From: Sthenelais limicola | Lineage: Eukaryota > Annelida > Polychaeta > Phyllodocida > Sigalionidae | Reading direction: 5' to 3' | DNA: 64,000 nt | Assembly (NCBI GenBank): GCA_942159475.1 | Contig: OW804097.1 | Span: 56,626,986 to 56,690,985 of the forward strand | Part shown: one piece after another, positions 45,231 through 56,620 of the stretch | Position numbering within the stretch: the stretch's first letter is position 1 | Layout: the number at the start of each line of letters is the position of its first letter | Program-made: the position numbers and the translations under genes | Notes under the pieces: model-generated | What the model was told of the DNA's origin: nothing | Databases searched by the model: none | The model's input: only the letters and a program-made list of their open reading frames with translations

Positions 45231-45529
45231 GTGACGTGTTACAGAAAAATGAGTCTTAAGACGCAAAATTGATATTTTTCAAACTGTTTTATTCACAAGT
45301 TCACTTTGTAGTAGAAATGTTGTCATATTTGTGGTATCTAACGCTTTAAGCTGTATGAATACCTCTGCCAAACTTCAAGGGAGTGTGTTAAATATATGCG
45401 TGTATTTCTGGGGTCACCATAGGGAGTATATATATGATAGCTACCTTATTAATGACTGTCCGCCCAGTGATATTGCACACATATCTTTTTAAACATCTAC
45501 TTATGACTCATTGTTCTGTGACACATCAC
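45231..45529. repeat. GTGACGTGTTACAG MITE family, full copy
   Basis: This is the best copy. The left end GTGACGTGTTACAGAAAAAT and the reverse complement of the right end, GTGATGTGTCACAGAACAAT, form an inverted repeat of about 25 bp continuing into GAGTC. The interior includes GACTGTCCGCCCAGTGATAT. Confidence 0.75.
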
Positions 45530-46907
45530 AGATTGTAACCCCCAAACATTGCAAACCTTTTTCTTCACACATCGACGTATGACTAATTGTTTCTGTGACA
45601 TTTGTTCTGTACATTTTGTAACCAAAAAATATGAGACATATTGTATACATTCACTATGATTACAGTAACATGTAACCGAACGTATACATGTGCCTAACCT
45701 CTAGTCCCCAACAGTCCATCAATACAACCTTTACTATGTCTCCTATTCCTCAGTACAAGACACACCATCCCAAGCTCTCTATACAACTAGACGTACTTGA
45801 GCTACGGTGACAAAGCTTTGGGCTGTCAAGCAACACTCTAATGCATCAGCTCTTTCTTGTCGCCTTACAATACATTCCCGTTAGATGCGTCTTTCCAGCA
45901 ATGGATTTGTTCCAATCATATAGGGGCAGTCATATTTTTCAACTTTCAGATTTCATATTTTCATATTTCATATTTTCTCAAAATTAAATTAAATTCAAAG
46001 GTTCGGACAGTACATTAGACTCGCATTAGATGTGTCTTAGCTGAGTTAAGTACCTCTGACTAATGTAATCAAACCCAAAGATTAGTGCATTGCAGTAGAG
46101 GCATATTTGATTTCCCGGATTAAAGCAAGAGAATATGAAATAATTATGATAGATACTTTGGCTAGAACTATGTACACTTGTCCCGGCGAATATTTTGCAG
46201 ATTTAATCATTTTTATGATGACGTAAGATTCCCTAACATTGTCTTTATCAATATGAGTAGCATAATACCAATATTAATATGAAGGTAATTACAAGTATAA
46301 CACACTTATAAGAGACATAAAAGTATGAACAAAACACATAGAGCACAGCTTTCAAAGCGAGACAGAATCCCTCATATAAACGTAGCTGCATAAATAATCT
46401 CTTTACCTAAAGTTGACTGTATATATACATTTACTATAGCCTACCTCATAGTATATCGCCCTGTCTCAATGATTTCTTTACTTGTGACCTCAGGGATCAT
46501 CACCATGGCAACTTGTGATTTGAGCAGAATCAAAGAGCTTGCAGGATGTGTGTTATAGAGATGAAAGACTTTAGTGTAGCCTCCCATCTTTAATTGGAGA
46601 TTACATTAGAAACCACTGAATTCAATGTCACCCAGGGCATTTCTTTGCTTTCCATTAAGGATCCATATGACTCCTACGTGCAGCTTATATAGCTGACTGC
46701 CTAAATAATTGTTTCTACTGGGTACATTAAATTGTGAAATTACATTAAATGCCATTCAATGAATTTGCTTACATCTTATTAATGATACAGACGTACCCTA
46801 CTAACTCCTTTCAAGCCTGTATTATTCAGGTAAATTATTTAGATCTACATACATATTACCATTTCCACTAATTTGTGAACCATTGGTGCTTCAAATGGGG
46901 CGGGCGT

Positions 46908-46920
46908 GGGGGGGGGGGGG
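46908..46920. repeat. Poly(G) run of 13
   Basis: GGGGCGGGCGT precedes a homopolymer of 13 G. Confidence 0.9.
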
Positions 46921-47333
46921 TGGAGGTAATAACTCAATAACTATTCATTATTTTATTTCAGAACCTACACCTTCTGTTTTGCAACCAGGATTCGTCCAGA
47001 TTGAGATAAACTATATTTTGCTATGTTGTGCCTAGCACAGTGTGTGTTATACATATGAAGGCTATAATTATTGCAGTCAGCTATCGTTTATTACATTAGA
47101 AACAACTGTATTCAAAGTCAGCCAAAGAACGTGTTTGAATCACAGACATTCCACCGGAGGTCTTGTGGAGAGGTTTTTTATATGGGTATTTATTTATCTT
47201 TTTAGACATGTCCTATACTCGAATCTATACTGAATTAATGCAATCATATCATAGATTATAGTCACTAACTGCTGTTGCCATTATATCAATTTAATGCTAA
47301 TGTTGATACTCTAAATTCAAAATTTCAAAATTT

Positions 47334-47975
47334 CAACAGATTTAGATAATATCTACTCTTGGTGTGCGAGAAACAAGATTTCTTTCAATGTTACCAAATG
47401 TAAGACCATGTCCTTTTTCGGTCAGCTACCTTTCTAAATTAAAATCTCAGAATTCATTCAGCAGCCTTACCTTAGGTAACTCCAAACTAAAATAAGACTT
47501 TTACTCAGGGACAGGAACTCCTTGACTTCTAAGGCGAAGTATGATTTATATGAAATGGCCATCCTCCCCAACTTTTTTAATACTTTATTTATGAGTCTGC
47601 CCCCAAAGGTTTGTCACAGAATCTACAATCTCAACAAAACTTGGCTCTACGAATAATTCTTAATAAATCTAAATATAATAATGTAGACAGAGAATATAAA
47701 ATCTTGAATATCTGGCCACTACAAATAAGAAGAGAAAAACCTATTCTTTATATGGCATTTTATTTAGCTCACAATCATGCTAACCTTGATAGAAGGACAC
47801 TTCCTACTAGGGGTCATGCCATTTGTAAAAGAAACCTTAATGTTCTTTTTTCTAAATTAAATTTAATCTCTGATTCTGTAGTTTATAAGTGCCAAACAAG
47901 GTGGAACAGTTTGAAACCTGTAGCCCATAGAATTGAGAACATTATATTTCAATATACAGAAAATACTAACTGACT
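47334..47975 (+). pseudogene. LINE 3' fragment: RT thumb and C-terminal domain
   Basis: On the plus strand, a decayed reading begins with LDNIYSWCARNKISFNVTK, matching the WC.KN.IS.N..K block of LINE reverse transcriptases. After frame breaks it continues as YEMAILPNFFNTLFMS. The open C-terminal part (47611-47973) has LQSQQNLALRIILNKS, LNIWPLQIRREK and WNSLKPVAHRIENI. It is a 5'-truncated copy of a lineage different from the 36.5-39.6 kb element. A (CTTTAC)-like tail follows at 47999-48050 and may be the 3' microsatellite of the element. Confidence 0.85.
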
Positions 47976-48749
47976 GTACTTTCGAATTATTTGATGCTGC
48001 TCTACCCCTACCTTTGCCTTTACCTTTACCATACCTTTACCCTTACCGACATCCTTTCTCTACTTGTTATATGTCTACTTGTTATGTATCTCTGTATACA
48101 TGTGCATATGATGTGAATATAATTATCTTTGTTATTGTTCACTTATCACAAATCGAGTCAGTCATCTCATTTACTAAGAAACCATCTTAAAACATTTGTA
48201 ACTACTCATCTCATCTTATTATATTGTTACTTACTTACAACTTGTTATCTCTTGGCTAGCTCTGCTATAGCTGGCTTTGAATGACTTTCAATTCTTGTTA
48301 GTGTTAAGTTACTGCAATGTTATACATACACAAAATTATGTCAAACTATGTCAAAATGACAGTACTCACTGGAAGAACTGGCTTGCCAGAAATAATTTAC
48401 CAAGTTATATTAAGATCAGCAATAAAGAAATATGTAAATGAATTGAATCATTTCATTTCAATATATCAATAGCAGCTATGCATCAGGGACATTTGATTTT
48501 GATCAACTATATAACATACTCAAACATTGGTTTCTTGGCGGTCTCAAGAACAAGATATGACAAAATCTCCTATCAGTGCGCACCAATATGGCCTTGTTTA
48601 CTTGCATACATGTCCGAGAAGTAACGGAGATTCTCTCACTCACCCATACATGTATCTATATGCTAATGGCCGAGTTAACTGACCTCTACGCCGTTGCGAA
48701 TTTTGCTGCTCCCCACTCCCTGTCAGTTGTTAACATGGGAGCTATGTGG

Positions 48750-49830
48750 GGTTGAAGTTTCCTACAATCTCATAACATTTTCATAAAAACAGTTCTTAAT
48801 TGTCAGCATCACAGAATATCTATTTATGCCAATGACACTGTAAGTGAGGAGGACATTGACCTTTATGTACATCAATCTGAAGCAGCAAGTAATTGCATAG
48901 TGAACTGGATGAGGAAAACTAATCTGTGCTTACATGCAACATTCAGGTATGAAAATTAACTTTAAAATGCTAAGGAAACGGAGAAGGTGGAGGTAGTTAA
49001 AAGGCTTGGGTATCTGGGGCTTGAATTGAAAATTTGATGAGGGATGCAGGATTATGACAATAACGAAATAGGCACAAATATGTGCCAATGTTAATGGGGG
49101 AAGAACTGCCATTGAAGTCTAAAAGTCACCCTAAAAAGAAATGTATTTATTAGGCAATCCTAGGAAGACCTATTAACGACACCTCCCGGTACCCACGCTT
49201 CATTCCCCTCGAACTATATCTATAGGAATGAACCATTTAATATACTTCATTCACTTACAATTCAATATAAGTGACCCACTCTGCGAAAACGGGATTTATA
49301 TACCCCGTAAATAAGACCCGATTTTGCAGAGTGGGCACATTTTTCATAGTTATTAACGCAGACGGCGGGAAGACAAGAATTAGATGATTTATGTGTAAAA
49401 ATACGAGAAGTTGAATTGTGAAAGCACATGTGTTATCTTTAGGTGGATATCGGTTGTTATTTTATAATCTAGCAAATGTTTCAACCATAAAAAAAGTGCA
49501 AAGTGTCGTCAACAGGGTCCTTAGACTGGTATTTAATAATATCACTTGAAGAGGTGAAAGAGCGATTAAATATAGAATGTGTATGAGCAAGAGGATGTGT
49601 TAAAGCTGATGTATAACCTAGAAGAATTTCCTAAAAAATAACTACATGATGCTAAGACATACCAGGTTGGCCAAGGGAGTAAACATTGTCATACCTGCTC
49701 AAAAACAAACACAAGAGAATCAGGAACATAGCGTCTGGGCAGGGCCCAAAGCTGTGAAATGTTTCACCAGCAGGTGAAAAACAAATCATATTCAAATCTA
49801 AAGAAACATTTAATGGGTTCATGGTCACGT
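48750..49830 (+). pseudogene. Highly decayed LINE remnant with a YANDT catalytic box
   Basis: A plus-strand reading gives SFLQSHNIFIKTVLNCQ followed by RISIYANDT at 48821-48839, then CIVNWMRKTNLCLHATF. This parallels the normal order of motif B, YADDT and the W.R.N.L.LN block, with the first catalytic Asp changed to Asn. Further down are VKRLGYLGLELK, STIKKVQSVVNRVLRLVFNN near 49490, and WAGPKAVKCF near 49740, with many stops. I infer an old LINE copy, probably a third lineage. Confidence 0.7.
49271..49338. repeat. 68-bp fold-back remnant of the GTGACC MITE
   Basis: GTGACCCACTCTGCGAAAAC and GTTTTGCAGAGTGGGCAC-like arms (about 21 bp) flank a 24-bp loop holding GTAAATAAGACC. The ends match the 621-bp element at 42.4 kb, so this appears to be a pair of termini with the middle deleted. 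It lies inside the old LINE remnant. Confidence 0.68.
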
Positions 49831-51409
49831 TTATGACAACAAATGTTATGGCTCCATAAATACAACATCCAAGGCTCAATTTTCTTACCTCCATTTATAT
49901 CTAACTTATAGTCACTCACGGGGCACCAATTGAGAAAGCTTACTTGAAAAGGACTGTTTAGCACTAGAGGGTGTTCTGTGACATCACAAAGTATCGCCTG
50001 AAATGTACACAACACGTACGTAGGCACTCAGTGGCGCCTTGAATGGAGTGTTAAACTGTGGAACTACTTTTTACCTCCTTTAAATTGGTAACACTCACTA
50101 AATGTTAGGTTGCAATACATACCAAAGGGGCGGTTACATTTGAACAATAGCAAAGAAGTTGATTTTCTCATAATATTTTGGGGTTTACTGACACTTTAAA
50201 TACCACAGTTGGCTGGAAGGCTAGATGTGTCGTTATGTCTGCCTGTACTTGTTATTCACAATTGATATGAAAGGGAACAAGGTTAATATTAGGACAACAT
50301 TTATGATCAAATATTCGTTATTCGGGTAATAATGGAAATGATGTTATAATGATTATCTAAACTAGATAAAGCTAAAATCTGAATCAGAATGGTGCGTGAT
50401 AGTAAGAACGCACTTGCTTTTACTAAATGCCATCATCTATGGATTCACTATTTCTACATTGTGTTTCTCTGGCAACAAGAAAATAAGCGCATAGAAGGAA
50501 AGAGATATGGATCATATAAATGTAAATGATGTTGTCGTCAAAAGAGTAATATTTGTTGTATCTCGATATAGGATCTAAATTTTGATTCACGACATGTGTA
50601 AAATTTTCGGGAAAATAAAATCAGTTTTAAAAGAAATATAAAAGTGTTCAGCACACCGCCTTGATTATCGGCCAGACAGTGTGAGCGTAGCTATTTCACA
50701 AAATACTGATAAGTATTGAAGTTGTATAATGAATTACCAATATGACCCTACTTCTGTCCTTTCGTCATTATGCCTGTGAGAAACTGCACAACAGTGTCTT
50801 TAAAATCTCATTACCATTGATTAAATTATAGGTATTCTGAGATGGAAGATGGAGGACTCCCGTGAGGAAATTACTGATTTTAATCCCAACTGTTCTTTTT
50901 CATTATGAGATGATTTTTATGTCAATGCAATTTGTAATATTCGATTTCGAAGCCATTAGTGCAACAAACATCTCTCAGACTTTGAGGAGTTGGTCAGGTA
51001 AAACAAGAGCATAGTTGGAATAGTTGGTGTTTAAAATAACGCATGCTGAAAAGAATCAAATAATGTTATTATTTAATTCCCATTATCAATATTTATTTAA
51101 ATACTTTGCCATGCTATAGCATTACTAATTAATTTAAGTAGAACGATAACAACAAAAATATTCACTAACTCTATTTTTTCAGGATAAAAGGCTTCCATTT
51201 TCCACTCTGTCTTAACTCAGAAATAAAACACTCTTCATAAAAAATGCAAAATAAAAAAGATACAACAAGAACAGCAACAAGAACATCTTATTAATGCGTC
51301 CCCTCTTGACACATACAAACACACCAACATACGTTTTCTTTTACATCGGAGATCTGTGAATACCATGGCAATTCGTATATATCTGAATTAAACCTGTGAG
51401 CCTACGTCA
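49831..51409. other. No gene seen
   Basis: AT-rich spacer with no repeats I could match. Confidence 0.55.
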
Positions 51410-51650
51410 CAATTATGTTTTTCTCACGTCTAAAGTCACGTATATTTAGCTACTTTGATACTAGTTATTTTCCACCCAGAAAATATCGAAAGCTTGGTAT
51501 CAAACAAAAAATATCAAACATATAATATAGAAATAGTTTTTAGATTTTCTAATTGTTAACATCGTTGGAATCAACTTGATCTCTCATCTTTTCAAATATC
51601 TGAAAATCCATTCTTTTCGAATTATTTCAACTGTGACACATATGCATAAC
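51410..51650. repeat. GTGACGTGTTACAG MITE family, partial copy
   Basis: TATTTTCCACCCAGAAAATA, then CATATAATATAGAAATAG and TTAACATCGTTGGAATC, match the 6.3 kb copy. It ends near CTGTGACACATATGC. Confidence 0.55.
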
Positions 51651-52339
51651 ATCCACCCCATCCACTACTTCTAAGAAGGCGCCATTCGGTCGTCTGCTGT
51701 CTTTATCCCTCAGTACCAGGTGACTATGCAATACCGGAAGTGCTTACTCCGATACTGTTGCCCCCATAATTCCCGGTTAGTAGCTGTTTAACGCCCGCTA
51801 CCGATAATTCGTAGCAATAAACTGGCAGGAACCGTTGATAGTAAATTGTTTTTAATTTCAGCTTAAGTTGATCAGCAAGGACAGGGCGATAATCGAGGAA
51901 CATAACTCGTCCTCAATGAACAATCAGGCAACTTTTGATTAGGAGAATTTGCGGATAGTGTTCCCATAATAGCTTGCAGTGGGGAACTTTGGTATTTTAT
52001 CAGAGCACGGATGGGAATCAACGAAGAATGAATTTGGGTTAATACCTTGAGGTGTATTAATATTTTAGGCCTACAATATGGACTTCGGCTGGATTTCGAC
52101 CTGCAACAAGAGTAAATGAGGCAGCCTAGTTTGCATACTGGAACATTTTATCATTATTCAATGGAACCCAATGGTTCCTTTCTTTTCACAAATAAAAACA
52201 TAGTTCATAAATTGCTGAAACATTTTAATTAATTTTCCTAATTGGCCCCTGTAGGACCATCTTACAAGGTATTTCTGTGAAAAATGTAAGAACCTAGTAT
52301 GAAGAGGTTTGTCATCTTTAGGAGATGGATGTTTATTTC

Positions 52340-52545
52340 TATTAGTCTTAAAGTGCCTGGTCCTGGGTAAGACCTTAAAGGGCCTTTCTATCTCTTTTCT
52401 CTGTCTCTCTCTCCCTTTTTCTCTATCTCTATTTCCTGGGTATGATCATAAACTGCCTTGCTCTTAGCTCTCCCGCCCTTGATATAACACTTCAAAGTGT
52501 TGATAAGGGCGTAAAGCCACCAATCTCACTCACTCACTCTATTAG
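52340..52545 (+). mobile_element. LINE/SINE 3' end: hairpin plus (CTCACTCA) tail
   Basis: The segment contains a hairpin at about 52467-52509 (GCCCTT, then AACACTTCAAAGTGTT, then AAGGGC), followed by GTAAAGCCACCAATCT and the tail CTCACTCACTCACT. This is the arrangement known for CR1/L2-like LINE tails and the SINEs that copy them. A CT-rich stretch (52380-52440) lies upstream. No coding part remains. Confidence 0.6.
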
Positions 52546-52934
52546 TGTGATAATTATATATTATACGATGGGTGCATCGGGATGGAAATATATAAATTAA
52601 TTTGCTCAGTATCCCCACTCTAATGTATAATATATATTGAGTAGACGGATGGCATAAAGACCATTTTATTTACTATTTACTATCTTTAATGAGTGGAACA
52701 ACCTTATAAACCTCATGTGTTACTGGCCACTGTGGCATATTTACAAGTAGAGGTTCAAAGATAGGTAACTTACATGTAGTTTGTAACACCTACATAAATG
52801 GCAACTTCAACCTATGCTGAATAGTCCTAAAAACTTAGGCAATATTTGTTTTGGTCGTAATATTTGAGAATACAGCTTTAAAAATCGAAAGAAATTTTAT
52901 ATATTTTTATAATGACCTGCATTACCCTGCTACA

Positions 52935-53115
52935 GTTGTTGCCAGGAAGTGTGCAATGGGATCCCACGAGATAAACGACTACAACTGACGCACGAATATT
53001 CAGATCCAGGTGTATCTAGCGGATGCTGTAAGAGGCAATTCCATTGGTCACTACCTGGCAACGGATCTAGCTTCTTGGCAACTGAGGTTGTACAGGTTGG
53101 CGCACATATCAATGA
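52935..53115. other. Unresolved segment: exon-like or inverted-repeat remnant
   Basis: The segment is GC-richer than its flanks and open in one frame on each strand for 60-70 codons (plus: LTHEYSDPGVSSGCCKRQFH). Plausible AG and GT splice dinucleotides border it (CTGCTACAG and GTACAG|GTTGGC). However, TTGCCAGGAAGTG (52938) and CACTACCTGGCAA (53051) are complementary, which points to a small MITE. I do not recognise the peptide. Confidence 0.25.
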
Positions 53116-53243
53116 TATGTCAGTAACACCAATTGTATATATCTCACATGACCTTCATTAAGGTAGAAAAATAATAGTTATTAATTAATATTTGAAATGC
53201 ATGGAAGGATCAATTAGAACAAATCGATCAATATCACCCTCAA

Positions 53244-53589
53244 TAAGGGATTTGTATGTAAGCCATCTAGAATCTTGATTCGCATGAAATTATGGGAGTT
53301 GTATGTCAGAGTAAAAGCTATAGAAAACTTGTTATGTTCAGGATGACTTACTTAACAATGATCTCATGTCAATAGCCATGCGTGTTACATTATTCAATAA
53401 AACAGGACTTCATCTTTCCCATCAGGCATTTGGTTTTTAAAGATTACTTACACAAGCTATGATATTGGTGAAAAGGTCCTTACATTTTTGGTTAAAAATG
53501 TTGATCAATATTTGTATGTCAGATTTGAACTTAATCCTTCCCAGCATGCACTGTAAAATACATTCGTAGTGAGACATGCAAATCCCTTA
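53244..53589 (+). repeat. Octamer/YY1 MITE family, copy D
   Basis: The best-preserved termini are AATAAGGGATTTGTATGT at the left and ACATGCAAATCCCTTATT at the right. The octamer complement ATGCAAAT is at 53576-53583. The interior aligns with the copy at 12.9 kb (TTGATTCGCATG, ATTATGGGAGTTGTATGTC) and that at 28.2 kb (CTATGATATTGGTGAAAA). Confidence 0.75.
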
Positions 53590-54244
53590 TTCCCTTTCTG
53601 CTATTTGACAATTCTATCCACTGTCCATATTGTATGTTCATCCTTGGAACACTTTCCAGAAAAAATGGTTTTATAATTGAAGGGCCTTATATATATATAA
53701 TGTTATCTACTATGGCTCTAACACAAGCAAACACACAATAACTAACTAGAGCAAGAGAGAGCTGTCCAGGCGGCCATATAGCGTTATTAGGAAACATTGA
53801 AGTGGTTGTGAACAAAGGTAATCCTCCTGTTACGCATAGTTATTGTATTATATGATGATATAGGCTAGTTACTGTTTCATATGATAACAATTACTCTTAT
53901 CAACGAGCCTCTACAAAAGGATTCTAATTTGCATAATGATGGATGGATATAACACTATATAATGGTAACAGCTGCACTTGTTATATCTTCCCATTATGAA
54001 CAGTAAGATAGTTATGAGGTGGTGGGTGGGAGGGAGGCGGGGGAGGGGCGATGGCATGCATCTCTACGGCTTTGATTCTATTAAATTATATTTTACTATA
54101 AAATACTGAAGATACATAAAAAAAGCTTCTATTTCAGTTAAGGGTGACAAGACGAGGTCTCCCAGTTCAAGTCCTGAACTGAAATATCAAAGTAAGATAA
54201 CATAACAATAATATATACAATAGGTAATAAAATAGGTAAACTCT

Positions 54245-54690
54245 AACGGGGGCTAGGGGCGGGGGTCAAGGAAGAGGCAGTAGCAGGAGGGCGAGGGGAA
54301 GTGGGGAGGTGAGGGAAAGAAAGACAGAAGAGTAGGAGATGAGGTAGAACTGAGAGAAATAACAGTGAAAGAGGGACGAGGGAATGATGCAAATAAAGGG
54401 GAGGAGAGAGAGAGAGGGTGAATAGATAATAAATATTAAGGGAGAGAGAGGAGAAAAAGAAGGCCAGAGGAGGTGAGAAGGCAGGGGGAAGGGGTGGGGC
54501 AGGGGGAAGAGGAGGTGGAGAGGAAGGGGCCAGAGAGAGAAAGGAGGTGGATAGGGAGGGATGGAAGGATGGAAGGAGACGGACGAAGAATGTGAGTTGA
54601 GAGAGACGTGATATAGAAAGAAAGAGGAGAGGGACGTAGGAGGAAGGGGATCAGAGATAAAGCGAGGCACATAGGACCAATATGGGAGAG
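54245..54690. repeat. Second purine-rich tract
   Basis: GGAGGAAGGGG, AGAGAGAG and GGGCAGGGGGA-type low complexity on the plus strand. The minus-strand frames of 145 and 108 codons (Leu/Pro/Ser-rich) come from the polypyrimidine complement. Confidence 0.9.
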
Positions 54691-54904
54691 ACGAAAAAAC
54701 CACACTCCCGTTCGTAGGATGGGTACATTTCTAGTAGTATGGATATGAATACATATATACAAGAAATAAAAATGTGAGGAATAAAAAAATCCGACTGGGC
54801 AAGCTTATTTTTTTCATATGAGAAGGGGTATGTCTATTCCTCCTGATATCCACACTAATTATTTGTCGCGTACAACATACAATGCTCCAGACATAGTTCT
54901 ACAA

Positions 54905-55440
54905 ATCTTTTTATTGGCTGCATGTACAGGGCTAAATGAATTATGTAATTAGTAGTATTTCTCATAACTATATGGATTCGGTAGATAAATGTAAAACATG
55001 TATATACCTTTTGTAGGAGATTAGACCTACCACATTGTGGATATCTTCCTAATAAAGACGTTAAAAAAAAAAAAAATTGGCTGCATGTTCCGCGGGGTTT
55101 CCATTGGTCTCAAGTGAGGTTACCTGGGTATTGGTTTTCCTAAATAATTGTTTCAAGGAAGTTCAATTTCACTTATTTTGTCTGCTCCAACGAACCAATT
55201 TGCCGCAAGCTGACTTACTTTCACATGAGAGTGTATGCAGGGGGAGGTAGGACAGTTTCTCAAAGCATACCACAGTGTATGGGAAGTCTGCACACATACT
55301 ACGAAAAGGATATAAATTTACTGCCTGCATGAACAGGGCTCTAACTTTTTAGATGGCTTATATAGATCTCAAGTGAGGTTACCTGGGTATTTATTGGTTT
55401 ATCCTAAATATTGTTTAAAAGAAGTTGAATTTGTTACTGC
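54905..55440 (+). repeat. Direct duplication around GGTTACCTGGGTAT
   Basis: Two diverged copies of a roughly 115-bp block lie at 55076-55190 and 55321-55440. Both have CTGCATG, then TCTCAAGTGAGGTTACCTGG, then CCTAAATA. A third partial start (GGCTGCATGTACAGGGCT) lies at 54914. The poly(A) retroposon is inserted into this repeat block. Confidence 0.5.
54926..55075 (+). mobile_element. Retroposed sequence with poly(A) tail and target duplication
   Basis: About 150 bp end in AATAAA (55051-55056), a short spacer and a 14-base A tract (55063-55076). The 13-mer ATTGGCTGCATGT occurs immediately before (54913-54925) and immediately after (55076-55088) the segment. An AATAAA signal, poly(A) tail and 13-bp duplication are the marks of target-primed reverse transcription of an mRNA-like or SINE-like transcript. 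No tRNA-type A or B box is visible. It sits inside a locally duplicated region. Confidence 0.65.
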
Positions 55441-56228
55441 AAGGATAACTTCGGAACTCATCTGTGCCCTGAGGGTAGACAGAGCAGATCCAAGGTGGGG
55501 ATTGTTTACACAGATGAAAGGGGCACATTTCAGCCCACATTTTAATTTATTGTATTTGCTTTTTCTTGCACTACCCCTGGAAACTACATTTCATAAGTCC
55601 TACCCGTGATACATGTGGGGCTTCTAATAATACTATACCTGCATGTCATTACAATGACACAACATTGAGTGTTGGTTTTAAAAGTGTGTGTAATATTACA
55701 ATTTCTAGAGATTTAAACAACTTTAAATTTGTATTATGAATATTAACATTTAATATTCATAACATTTAATGTATGTTTTTTGTATGAGTATATTGTATAT
55801 TTACATAATGTATGTGGCTGAATAAAAAACATCTAAATGTCTTTCCTTTAAGGGCTAGACGGATTAGATCTACTAATAGATTGGCATTAAAGAAAGTGAA
55901 TGCAAGATAGTACGTACTTACAAGTAAGACAGCTATTAGAATAAGAGTGAGGTGAGGTAGTAAGTATAATAAACAGTGACTCTATATCAATCACAGTCTG
56001 CTGGCCGACCTCTTCACTCCACTATAATAAGTGCCTTCCCGTGGATAATTTAGATACATTGTGCCTAATTTCCCTAATATAATGGCCCCATTGTCCAGCA
56101 CTCATACCCTCAGACTTTTGGAAATGAAGATGTATACTTGGCAGGTTTCATCTAAATCTACTCATTTCCTGAGAACTTCAGTAGTATGTCATACCCTGAC
56201 ACTGATTCTACCTGATGGTAGCAATAGG

Positions 56229-56620
56229 GGGGTTTGTATTGAAGCCCAGAACTAATGTTCAATTAATTTTAGAAAGAGACTTTAGACAAATATATTTAAA
56301 ACATGAAGAAATACATATAGAATGATTTATCGCAATGATGGCCATTTTCTTCAGCCATTCAGAGATGTCGTCATAATTGAGATATGAGAAGAAGTGAGAT
56401 ATGAGCGAAACATTCCGATTACTACTCATTATACCTATACAACAATAGTGAGTTTGTATTGAAGGTTAAGTTTGTGACAGGAGTTTGTATCGAAGGCTGC
56501 GGACTGTGGCTGATAGTGATTCTACAGGTCTGTATACAACAACAAGGGGTTTGGACGCCAGTCCGTGATTTTTATTCTACCTGTATATTACATACAAGAA
56601 TACGGGGGTTGTATTGAAGG
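56229..56620. repeat. Irregular array of GTTTGTATTGAAGG motifs
   Basis: GGTTTGTATTGAAG occurs near 56231, GAGTTTGTATTGAAGG near 56452, GAGTTTGTATCGAAGG near 56481, and GGGTTGTATTGAAGG near 56604. The spacing is uneven. Confidence 0.55.

Larger units (their letters stand above)
44456..47333. other. No gene seen outside the MITE at 45.2 kb
   Basis: AT-rich. The 61-codon minus frame at 44779-44964 has a hydrophobic start and could be mistaken for a signal peptide, but nothing supports it. The poly(G) run lies at 46.9 kb. Confidence 0.55.

Noticed and set aside
54266..54762. Leu/Pro/Ser-rich minus-strand ORFs of 145 and 108 codons
   Set aside because: They are translations of a polypyrimidine low-complexity tract.
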